In this document: positions 13,405 to 21,056 of the stretch, piece by piece | How positions within the stretch are numbered: the stretch's first letter is position 1 | Layout of the letters: every line of letters begins with the position of its first letter | From: a virus | Length of the DNA stretch: 36,110 nt | IMG/VR virus record: IMGVR_UViG_3300044655_000826 | Location: 1 to 36,110 of that record | Reading direction: 5' to 3' (one strand) | Translations under genes and position numbers: made by a program | Notes under the pieces: model-generated | Seen by the model: only the letters and a program-made list of their open reading frames with translations | The model's database searches: none | What the model was told of the DNA's origin: nothing

Positions 13405-15902
13405 GGTAATTTTTCTCCACGTTGCGGGAATGCAAGGTATTTATCCTCTATTTCTCCGTCTATAATATCTATTATATAGCGATCTGCTACAAAGTCAATG
13501 GTTTTAAAATCAAAGCCACTGGCTTTGATTCTGGCCACTATATTTTCAGCCGGGCTGGCTGCTGCATCATTATCCGATCCTGGTTTGCAATAACACAGGG
13601 GTAAGGCTGATACATATCCTGTCTCAAAAGATGCTTGGTCTTGTGTGCTGCGCATCCATAAGGGCAAAAATTCTCGATCTCTGTCCCCTATTGCGCTGAT
13701 GCGTGATCTCATGTTTTTAATAGAATTAGGAAACACTCGCTGATGATCACTGTCGCTGACCAAGGGAATGTCGCTGTCTATTTTGATACTGTCATAGCTG
13801 ATCAATACCTTGCTGTTAATGTTATTGGGTAGATTCACTGTTTGGCTGATGCTGCGACCGTTTTTTTCTAGGTCGTCTATGATTTCTACATAGATGACTT
13901 CATAGATGGTCTCTTGTGTTACAGGATCTTTGGCTTTGGCAGTTTTAAGACTACCAAATTTCAATCTCTTGTGATAATGATTGCGACTCATGGCCTGCAC
14001 AAATTTCACAGCTGTAACACTTTCTATACCTGCATATATCAAAACTCGAAGATCTGTCTGCACACTGAAATTAACGTCACCATATCGATAGATGTCTGTG
14101 GGGCGGAATATTGTTGCATCGGTGATGAAATTAAACCATGCTAATCTTTTGGGTTTTGATTGTAGGGCTTTGACATAGAGATTGGCAAAAGTTTTATTGT
14201 TTGCAACCAACACAGATAAATTAAATGTGCGATTTAATGTGGCAAAATTCACACTGTCTCTGGCTCGCACAGTAAATGTAAACTTGAGATCATATGTTGT
14301 GGTAGAATTGTCGAATATCGAGGAATAATCTCTACTGAGTGTGGAACTGTCTTCAGCGGGTGACAGATTGTCTGTGCGTTCGAAAAATCTTGTTAGTCCC
14401 GGACCAGCGTCATCTGCAAACTGTTTGATCTTGCCTTGTATTGCACCTGTAGGCAAAAATTGCAGTCCAGCAGGTAGATTGCCTGACACAAATTCATAGC
14501 TGATTCTTCCGCCGTAGAGTAGACTTGTTGCTTGAATGAATTTGTCAGAAGCAATGTTTGGTTTAATTGTTCCAAGATCGCTGTCAGTGATCCATTCTAC
14601 TGCGCTGTCAATTTCTCCGATCACTGTGACAGTGAAAGTTTTTTCAGTCTTGGAAGTGCTGGCTCGCCAGTATTCTTCATCAGTGGGTAGTCTGTTAACA
14701 TGAACTTTCACACTGATATATGTTACTCCAACGAATTCCACAGCATCGTTGATTATGTAAGTAGTGGAGTTATTCCATGTGCCTTTATAAACATAATTTG
14801 TGTATGCCAGATCTGCTGGATAATTCACAGCACGGACAGTGAATTGATAATTTTTCGAGATTCTAGCCTGATATGGCACAGAACCTGCTATATCGCCTGT
14901 GGTAGTATCTAGTTCCATGCCAGGAGGCAGTTGGCTCTGTGAACCGTCGGGATTGACGGGCAACAGAAAGTATGCGATGGTGCCGGATAAAGTGGGAGGA
15001 TCGTAGACATCCAAGAATATGGTCACATAGTTATTGGCACGGAATCGGCCTAGATCACTGTCAGTGATCCAAATTGGCACACGAGCACTGCTGGCATCTG
15101 CCTGAAATATATTGGTGTCAACCTGCACTATTGAGTTATCGGCCTGTAGGAACTCTTCAGTGACCACATAGATTTTAAACAGTCTAGTTTCTGTATACAC
15201 TCCGTCAGTGACAGCCACTATGAAATTGTAGATCCTGCTGAGACGTCTAGGAGTTCTGCTGGGTTCATTGTAATCAAACACAGTGATGTCGTAGGTAAAT
15301 GTGTCAAATCCATTGCCTCGAGCTTGTATAAAGTCTATAGGAAACACGTCTAAGGGTGCGGTGTCATAGCCACCTGAAGTTTCCAGATTGTATTCCACGG
15401 CAAATATGGGATCGGTGAAACCTGATATTACACCACTCTTGCTGAGGCTGAGTCCAGGAGGCAATACTCCTCCATTGGGCACAAGATAAAATTCCAATAC
15501 ATCACTGGCAATGAGATCTGTGTCACGTGCTTCTAGTTGAAAATTTACTCGTGCATTGTCTAATACAAAGTAAGCTTCTGCTGGACCAACGTTTAAAAAT
15601 CCTTCCTTGGTGAGCCATATGGGTCTATCACTGCCATCCACGGCCAGCTTAAAAGTGCGGTCTTCAATGTCCACACCGTCTGATGCTCGAATCACAAATC
15701 TGTTTTCTGTGTAGACTTTGACTTCAGTGGGACTGCCTTTGATAGCGCCATCAATCAGTTTGAGGCCACGTGGCAATGAACCTGCGATCAAGCTGTATGC
15801 AACAGTGGCTGTGAGATTGGTTGTGGCCTGTAATTGTATATCAATAGGTATACGTTCAGTGAGCAAGCCTAGACTATCTGCAGGAGTGATCCATGTTATC
15901 AT
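13401..15902 (-). CDS. Large virion protein with Ig-like repeats and inserted sugar-binding-like module
   Basis: 833 residues. Four related units each begin with a Trp-Ile/Leu-Thr motif (WITPAD at 4, WLTKEG at 96, WITDSDLG at 278, WITDSDLG at 437) and contain an L-P-x-G-L/M ... G-x-I-x-G core (for example LPPGLSLSKSGVISG at 147-161), the signature of putative Ig (He_PIG/cadherin-like) domains. Within the third unit, residues about 370-413 (KGTWNNSTTYIINDAVEFVG ... W) look like a CBM5/12-type carbohydrate-binding module (W, Y-x-x-x-D-x-V, G-x-x-Y, P, W pattern). The last 260 residues are a different, unrecognised domain with three Cys. A GGATAAATAC motif overlaps the 3' end. Probably a baseplate or tail adhesin that contacts surface polysaccharide. 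Confidence 0.8.
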   Translation of the reverse strand: MITWITPADSLGLLTERIPIDIQLQATTNLTATVAYSLIAGSLPRGLKLIDGAIKGSPTEVKVYTENRFVIRASDGVDIEDRTFKLAVDGSDRPIWLTKEGFLNVGPAEAYFVLDNARVNFQLEARDTDLIASDVLEFYLVPNGGVLPPGLSLSKSGVISGFTDPIFAVEYNLETSGGYDTAPLDVFPIDFIQARGNGFDTFTYDITVFDYNEPSRTPRRLSRIYNFIVAVTDGVYTETRLFKIYVVTEEFLQADNSIVQVDTNIFQADASSARVPIWITDSDLGRFRANNYVTIFLDVYDPPTLSGTIAYFLLPVNPDGSQSQLPPGMELDTTTGDIAGSVPYQARISKNYQFTVRAVNYPADLAYTNYVYKGTWNNSTTYIINDAVEFVGVTYISVKVHVNRLPTDEEYWRASTSKTEKTFTVTVIGEIDSAVEWITDSDLGTIKPNIASDKFIQATSLLYGGRISYEFVSGNLPAGLQFLPTGAIQGKIKQFADDAGPGLTRFFERTDNLSPAEDSSTLSRDYSSIFDNSTTTYDLKFTFTVRARDSVNFATLNRTFNLSVLVANNKTFANLYVKALQSKPKRLAWFNFITDATIFRPTDIYRYGDVNFSVQTDLRVLIYAGIESVTAVKFVQAMSRNHYHKRLKFGSLKTAKAKDPVTQETIYEVIYVEIIDDLEKNGRSISQTVNLPNNINSKVLISYDSIKIDSDIPLVSDSDHQRVFPNSIKNMRSRISAIGDRDREFLPLWMRSTQDQASFETGYVSALPLCYCKPGSDNDAAASPAENIVARIKASGFDFKTIDFVADRYIIDIIDGEIEDKYLAFPQRGEKLP
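13438..13445 (-). promoter_or_regulatory. Late-type promoter GATAAATA before the 193-residue virion gene
   Basis: GATAAATA, identical to the octamer at 7578-7585, lies inside the last codons of the Ig-repeat gene (GAT AAA TAC), 33 nt upstream of the TTG start at 13404. Position supports use, although it is coding sequence. Confidence 0.45.
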
Positions 15903-15913
15903 GTGATCAGTCC

Positions 15914-16489
15914 TTAGAGAAGTGTGCCACAGTCCAGATCCATGCGTCCAGGCAGCAGTATGGTGCCAAAATCTATGTTTGCAGATTGTAGAGCTACCTG
16001 CATGGCATTGGTATATGTGCCGTCTATGCGTCCAAAGTCATAGGAAGTCAATATGTCTGTGACTGGAATAATGGTTTTGAAACTCACTGTGGAACCAAAA
16101 GCAGTGACCTCTATGTCCTTTCTGCTGGTAGTAGACCCTGGTGCTGCTACTCCTGCCATGGTGATCTGTTGATGTGTGCTGGCTAGCATGACACCAGCAT
16201 CGGTGTCTATTCTGATAAAAGCATCTGGAGCAGAGTTATTCACGGTGATGGTATCTGTGTTTTCAGACAACAGCATCTTGGTGCCGGATACCAGCTTTTT
16301 AAATTTTAGATCAGCACCTACTTTTTCTTTGAAAACACCTGCACCCACTGCACCAACATTGGTGGCAGTGATAGTTAGCTGAGTGCTTATATCTGCGAAG
16401 TTGGCATTTACTTTTTGAAACGCGGTGCGTAGATCATCGCCTAGGCCATCATTTACCACATTGCCGATATTAATTGGTTGTATTGTCAT
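15914..16489 (-). CDS. Short fibre-type virion protein with shared N-terminal adaptor
   Basis: 191 residues. Residues 1-35 (INIGNVVNDGLGDDLRTAFQ, then KVNANF) are nearly the same as the N-terminus of the 1280-residue fibre and the 2488-residue giant. Next comes LKFKKLVSGTKMLLS, also echoed near the start of the giant (LQFKKLVAGSGISI). The remainder is beta-rich and compositionally like phage fibre proteins. The shared N-terminus suggests that these proteins dock on the same baseplate or neck site. A GGTAAATA motif and an AGAGAG ribosome-binding site precede the ATG, so it starts its own late unit with the Ig-repeat gene downstream. Confidence 0.8.
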   Translation of the reverse strand: MTIQPINIGNVVNDGLGDDLRTAFQKVNANFADISTQLTITATNVGAVGAGVFKEKVGADLKFKKLVSGTKMLLSENTDTITVNNSAPDAFIRIDTDAGVMLASTHQQITMAGVAAPGSTTSRKDIEVTAFGSTVSFKTIIPVTDILTSYDFGRIDGTYTNAMQVALQSANIDFGTILLPGRMDLDCGTLL

Positions 16490-16507
16490 AACACGCTCTC
16501 TTTAGTA

Positions 16508-16515
16508 TATTTACC
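16508..16515 (-). promoter_or_regulatory. Late-type promoter GGTAAATA
   Basis: GGTAAATA in the 29-nt gap before the ATG at 16489, leaving an 18-nt leader with a purine-rich ribosome-binding site. Same octamer as upstream of the SOD and KdsA genes. Confidence 0.6.
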
Positions 16516-16518
16516 GTT

Positions 16519-17211
16519 TTATGGGTATCCAAATCTTGCTCGATATGTGGTATACAGCGACTGAACATTGGACAGCGTTAATACACCGTTGTATACTTTG
16601 ACAAATCCTATATCAGCTGTTTGCACTTCACTACCGCCAGCACGACTGAACAGTCTTAGTTGATTGAAACCACCACCACCAGCATTGGTGCCGGTGAACA
16701 ATGTGCCAGTTGGCGAGGAACTGGTTGCAGAATATAGTTGTCCTAGACTTGTTGAGGTATTCCAAGTAGCCCAATCAAGATGCCAGAAGAGATCAGCACC
16801 CGATGACGGCAGGTTAACTGCAAAGTTAGGATAGAATGTTTGGTCGTGGCCGTTGTACAGGCCCATGAGCCAGTCTTTGCTGGCTTCGCTTTGTGTTTGC
16901 AGCAGTCTACCATCAGCAGTTGCTATGCGTTTGTAGGCCATAAACACAGTATAACTTTGTCCAGTAACATAGTTAGGACCACCATAGATAACATCAGTGC
17001 CCACGGCGTTGCTTTTTCTAAACACCCCACCGTTGGAAGATTGCCAAGAAATACTGCCGCCAGCATTGGCCACCGATAGTGTGTAAGTTCCTGTAGCATC
17101 CGAGGTGCCGTTCACAGGCACAGCAGAATAGTTGGCTGCGTCTAAATCGTATACCAAAGTTGGCAGTGAGCTTCCGCCATAACTGGTCATTAATGCTGTT
17201 ACGCCTGTCAT
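16519..17211 (-). CDS. ConA-like lectin/LamG-fold virion protein
   Basis: 230 residues. The pattern TLVYDLDAANYSAVPVNG at the start and IGFVKVYNGVLTLSNVQSLY near the end is typical of LamG/concanavalin-A-like jelly-roll domains in phage adhesins (terminal strand 'Y-N-G-x-L-T/S-x-x-x-V' followed by Y-x-x-R/F). The domain occupies nearly the entire protein, with no coiled coil or adaptor segment. Probably a surface-glycan-binding protein on the tail or capsid. The ATG is 2 nt after the stop of the 1280-residue fibre gene. Lacks the F-x-K-V-N-x-N-F adaptor of its neighbours, so attachment must differ. Confidence 0.8.
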   Translation of the reverse strand: MTGVTALMTSYGGSSLPTLVYDLDAANYSAVPVNGTSDATGTYTLSVANAGGSISWQSSNGGVFRKSNAVGTDVIYGGPNYVTGQSYTVFMAYKRIATADGRLLQTQSEASKDWLMGLYNGHDQTFYPNFAVNLPSSGADLFWHLDWATWNTSTSLGQLYSATSSSPTGTLFTGTNAGGGGFNQLRLFSRAGGSEVQTADIGFVKVYNGVLTLSNVQSLYTTYRARFGYP

Positions 17212-17212
17212 A

Positions 17213-20200
17213 TTATGTTAGTCCTGTTCCGTTGATGTACCAGGTAGTGGCAGCTACCTTGACTGCTGTGGCCATACCGTTGGCCGCCAGTGTTCTTGTG
17301 CCAGTGCTTGTGCCACCCGCCAATCTCAGGGTGTCTGATGTGATAGCAATGGTCACTGTGGTAGCACTTGGTCCTGCTATGAATGTAAGAGTGGTTCCTA
17401 TTGGATAGGCCACTGAAGCATTAGCTGGAATTGTTATTGTCTGACTGTTGGTTGTTACATAAATGTGTTCACCAGCATCTGCTATGGTCAATGTGTTAGT
17501 GGTTGTAACTGCGCTTGCCGGGATACCTAGATAACCAGCACTTCTGGCTGTGCTGGCTGTGGTAGCCTCTGCTAGGGTGTTGATCACAACACCACCACTG
17601 CCATTGCATTCTAGTTCAAGGTTAGCGTTTGTGACCGTTGTGCTGATTCTATTGCCCACCACAGTGATCTGATCAGTGTTGAATGTTTCAGCTGTGACAC
17701 TATTGCTGTATGAAACTTCTTTGGTGCTGGCGTTGTATTGCAATACTCCACTGGTAGCACTGATATTTCTAATTGGTGCCACAGTGAATGTGTTGGCTGT
17801 AGCTTGATTCAACACACTGCCGGTGGCATTTATAACGATTGAGTTAGCGGCTTGGCCATTGTAGCCGGCAGCATAACCAATGGCCACAGAATTGACACCT
17901 TGATAGCCACCACCAGCAAAATAACCAATAGCCACCGCGCCAGCACCTTGTTCAATATTACCAGCCTCACGGCCAATGGCCACAGCATTGGTGCCTTGTT
18001 GAATATTACCAGCACTGCTACCAACAGCCACAGCATTTGCACCTTGCGTTGTTTGTCCAGTAGCGTAACCAACAGCCACAGTATTGATGCCTTGTTGAAT
18101 ATTACCAGCACCGGCCCCAACGGCCACCGCGCCAATGCTCTGGCTGGTAAGCCCTGCTTGCGCACCAAATGCCACAGCATCGCCAGCTGTGTCTTTTATC
18201 ACAGCACCATTTGTTAGTGTGATACTACCTGGCAATGTTAAACTGCCATCGTCACCAAATGTCCATTGTTTTGATGTTCCTCCAGTATTGGTCCTAATGA
18301 GTATATTTGTATGAGCGTATAATTCAGCAGATACCGACCCCATATACAATGCAGTAGTATCATCACTAGTACTTGTTAGATATGCAACGTTGGCGTAAGT
18401 AGTAAAGTCTAGTTTAGCATTTCCTAATCCACTAATTGGTCCTGGTACTGTTAACTCACCATCTTCACCAAATGACCATCTACGCAAAGTACTATCACTT
18501 AGGTTGATGTCAATGTTGATGTTGCCGTCGCTCTTGATATTACCAGGTATGGTCAAATCACCTGCCGTGTCAAACTCCCAAATCTTGTTAGTCGCATTGG
18601 GGGTGGTTATTTGTATTTTACCGTTAGTGGTAGTACGCACATTGTGATCGTCAGTGCCCAAGAAGATACTGGTTTCTGTTAAATCGCCTGTGGTCAAGTG
18701 TAGGTGATGATCACCTCCTACATATGAAGGTGCGTCACTGTTGATCAAACCTGATTCAACGCCTATACTTTCAGGATCGTAATTATCTTCTTCAGGTGAT
18801 ACACGAATAGTAAATTCGTAGTCATCACTGTCAACGAGAATACTAAAGTCACCGCCGCTGCCGTCTAATGTTACTGTACCAGAGTCTGGATCAGCGATGC
18901 CAGCACCTTCTGGGTAGATCCACCAGTATAGTGTTTGATCAGCATATGTATCTGAATAAACATAGAAAGTAAGAGTATCACCAACTTGAGCAGTATTGAC
19001 ATAATAATTTATTTCTATGCCGTTGTCAGTGTAGATATACGAGCCGCCGCCTTTAATTACTAACTTCTGACTGGCCACATCTGGGCTTGCTGGTGTAAGT
19101 TGAATAGTGGGATTGCTGGTAACAACGCCTTCTGTGATTGTACCGCCTTCAGGTAATACTAAATCACCATCCTCACCGAATCTCCATCTACGCAATGTTG
19201 AATCTGACAAGTTGATGTCAATGTTGATAGCACTTTCGCTACGGATATCGCCTGGTAGTTCTAGACCACCGTCGCCCTGAAATTTCCAATTATGTTCAAC
19301 TGTACTGTTTACATCTGTGCGATCAAATGATCTAATGGTTAGGCCACTGCGATCTTCATCCTGCCAGTTTAGTTTAATCTGTGCTCGTTCGTCACTGTCA
19401 CCTTCACCATCTGGATCACCACTGTAGGCTCGAATAAGTTGTGTGGTATCGTCGTCAACCTCTACATTGATCCAACGCATTGAAGTTGTGCCATCGCCGC
19501 AGTCTTGTACAAATCTACCACCATTTGTACCAGTGACAATATCATCTGGTGCTGTTAGTATACCATCCTCACCAAACTGCCAGATGCGCTGTGTTGAATC
19601 TGTAAGATTAACTCGGATTGAAACATCAGTTTCACTTTCTATGCCAGTGGCAGCGCCGCCCCCTGATCCAGTGATGGTAATATTGCCTTCTGCATCGCTG
19701 GCAGTGGTAACACCACCAGCACCTATGAACTTGATTGATTCGTTGTTGCTGATTACTCTCTGTGTGGAATCATCTGCGGCTACTGAGAAACTAAAAGCAA
19801 GAGCGCCTGCGGTAGTCTGTGTTGTGCCGTCTGGGAATGTAATGCCACCCGGAAGGGTTAGATTTCCTGCGCCATTGAACTGCCAAACTCTTTCGTTATC
19901 ACCTTGGTTAGTGAGTATTCGTACTGGGGCAGCATAATTTCCACCGTTCTCTGTGTAAGCACGAACAGTTAGACCATCTTCGTCTTGTCTAATCCTACTG
20001 TTAACACCGCCGGCAACCGAGCCATAGTCCCATACGATGCCTCTATTAATACCGCCAGTTTCGCCGCTGAATGTTGCATTACCTGCTGCGGAAAGTGTAA
20101 AAGTTTCTGTGCCGTTGACTAAATTACTGACACTACCAGTCCAGGCGGTGTATTGACTTGTACCGTCTGGAAAATTTATTCTACCATAGTAGGTAGCACC

Positions 20201-21055
20201 ATTGTCATCTGAAAGTTCTTCAAATTCCCAACGAGTTCCACCCGGACCGCCGGCATATATAGAGTTAGAAAGGTCATCCCATCTTAGCGTAGTACCGTTG
20301 GTAGTTAGATACTTATTAGCGTTACCAGTTTGTGAGGGGATGGTAACGCCACCGCCGCCTGTATAGGCTGTGGTTTGAGTAGTGCCATCAGGAAATCTTA
20401 AATCACCATCTTCACCAAATGACCATCTACGCAAAGTACTATCACTTAGGTTGATGTCAATGTTGATATCGCCTTCACTGCGGATATTGCTAATGTTACC
20501 GACTGAAGTCAAAAAACCGCTGTCGTTAGACAGTTGACTCACAAGTGTTGGTATAGTTGGCTTGCCAGTTAGGTCAGCATAGGCACCAGTGGTAGCCACT
20601 GTAGCAAATGTGGGCTTGCCTGTGATACTGTTCCAGGCTGCTGTGCCAACATCTGCTATAGACTGCCCTCCCACTAATAGATTACCTTGACTATCTATAG
20701 ATAATGCTGTGCCACCCAAGAAAATTGTGTTGTTGCTGACATAGAGACTGCGCCAAGGCAGTGTGCTTGAACCTAGATCACCACCGTGAGCAGTCTGTGG
20801 CAGAATGTCTCCACCCACTGTCAAGTTGCTGGTAACGGTAGTAGCTTGGTCGATTACAATGGCAGTACTGTCTGTGGTACTTAGTGTACTTCCCGCAAAT
20901 TCAAACGCCCCTAAATTTAAATCAACGTCTGCATTTATTCCCAGTGCTGTGTAAAGTTCTGTGAAGTTAGCATTTACTTTTTGGAACGCAGCTCGTAGGC
21001 TATCGCCTTTCTTGTCATTGGCTGTGGTGCCTACATTAATATTCTGTTTTGCCAT
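17213..21055 (-). CDS. Long tail-fibre-like protein with tandem modules and YadA-like head repeats
   Basis: 1280 residues. The N-terminus carries the adaptor (INVGTTANDKKGDSLRAAFQ, then KVNANF). The body has at least four copies of a module with L-S-D-S-T-L-R-R-W-x-F-G-E-D-G-x-L (about residues 195, 485, 610, 845) alternating with F-P-D-G-T-x-Q-T-T-A loops. Residues about 963-1072 hold tandem 14-residue-type A-V-A-x-G-x-x-A-G head repeats as in YadA/trimeric autotransporters, expected to form a left-handed trimeric beta-roll. After TKEVSYSN comes a C-terminal Ala/Thr-rich beta domain (ending AATTWYINGTGLT). A trimeric receptor-binding fibre is the natural reading. Downstream gene starts 2 nt after the stop. 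Confidence 0.85.
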   Translation of the reverse strand: MAKQNINVGTTANDKKGDSLRAAFQKVNANFTELYTALGINADVDLNLGAFEFAGSTLSTTDSTAIVIDQATTVTSNLTVGGDILPQTAHGGDLGSSTLPWRSLYVSNNTIFLGGTALSIDSQGNLLVGGQSIADVGTAAWNSITGKPTFATVATTGAYADLTGKPTIPTLVSQLSNDSGFLTSVGNISNIRSEGDINIDINLSDSTLRRWSFGEDGDLRFPDGTTQTTAYTGGGGVTIPSQTGNANKYLTTNGTTLRWDDLSNSIYAGGPGGTRWEFEELSDDNGATYYGRINFPDGTSQYTAWTGSVSNLVNGTETFTLSAAGNATFSGETGGINRGIVWDYGSVAGGVNSRIRQDEDGLTVRAYTENGGNYAAPVRILTNQGDNERVWQFNGAGNLTLPGGITFPDGTTQTTAGALAFSFSVAADDSTQRVISNNESIKFIGAGGVTTASDAEGNITITGSGGGAATGIESETDVSIRVNLTDSTQRIWQFGEDGILTAPDDIVTGTNGGRFVQDCGDGTTSMRWINVEVDDDTTQLIRAYSGDPDGEGDSDERAQIKLNWQDEDRSGLTIRSFDRTDVNSTVEHNWKFQGDGGLELPGDIRSESAINIDINLSDSTLRRWRFGEDGDLVLPEGGTITEGVVTSNPTIQLTPASPDVASQKLVIKGGGSYIYTDNGIEINYYVNTAQVGDTLTFYVYSDTYADQTLYWWIYPEGAGIADPDSGTVTLDGSGGDFSILVDSDDYEFTIRVSPEEDNYDPESIGVESGLINSDAPSYVGGDHHLHLTTGDLTETSIFLGTDDHNVRTTTNGKIQITTPNATNKIWEFDTAGDLTIPGNIKSDGNINIDINLSDSTLRRWSFGEDGELTVPGPISGLGNAKLDFTTYANVAYLTSTSDDTTALYMGSVSAELYAHTNILIRTNTGGTSKQWTFGDDGSLTLPGSITLTNGAVIKDTAGDAVAFGAQAGLTSQSIGAVAVGAGAGNIQQGINTVAVGYATGQTTQGANAVAVGSSAGNIQQGTNAVAIGREAGNIEQGAGAVAIGYFAGGGYQGVNSVAIGYAAGYNGQAANSIVINATGSVLNQATANTFTVAPIRNISATSGVLQYNASTKEVSYSNSVTAETFNTDQITVVGNRISTTVTNANLELECNGSGGVVINTLAEATTASTARSAGYLGIPASAVTTTNTLTIADAGEHIYVTTNSQTITIPANASVAYPIGTTLTFIAGPSATTVTIAITSDTLRLAGGTSTGTRTLAANGMATAVKVAATTWYINGTGLT
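17840..18170 (-). repeat. Tandem YadA-type head repeats in the fibre gene
   Basis: About seven degenerate units of about 48 nt encode N-S/A-V-A-I/V-G-x-x-A-G-x-x-x-Q-G type segments. They are protein-structural repeats; the DNA copies are similar but not identical. Confidence 0.8.
18456..18520 (-). repeat. 65-bp perfect direct repeat, copy 1
   Basis: Identical base for base to 20403-20467; both encode the S-T-L-R-R-W-S-F-G-E-D-G module of the 1280-residue fibre. A diverged third copy lies near 19165-19230. Confidence 0.85.
20403..20467 (-). repeat. 65-bp perfect direct repeat, copy 2
   Basis: Identical to 18456-18520, about 1.95 kb apart within the same gene and in the same reading frame, so recombination between copies would delete 649 codons without a frameshift (1947 nt offset). 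Confidence 0.85.
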
Positions 21056-21056
21056 T

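Noticed and set aside
17840-18170. Regularly spaced repeats that could suggest a CRISPR array
   Set aside because: Units are about 48 nt, degenerate and in frame, and encode YadA-type head repeats; there are no identical repeats with unique spacers.
19443-19937. A 164-codon plus-strand open frame antisense to the long fibre gene
   Set aside because: Same reasoning: composition mirrors repeated Gly/Thr/Asp codons on the other strand, with no start signal.
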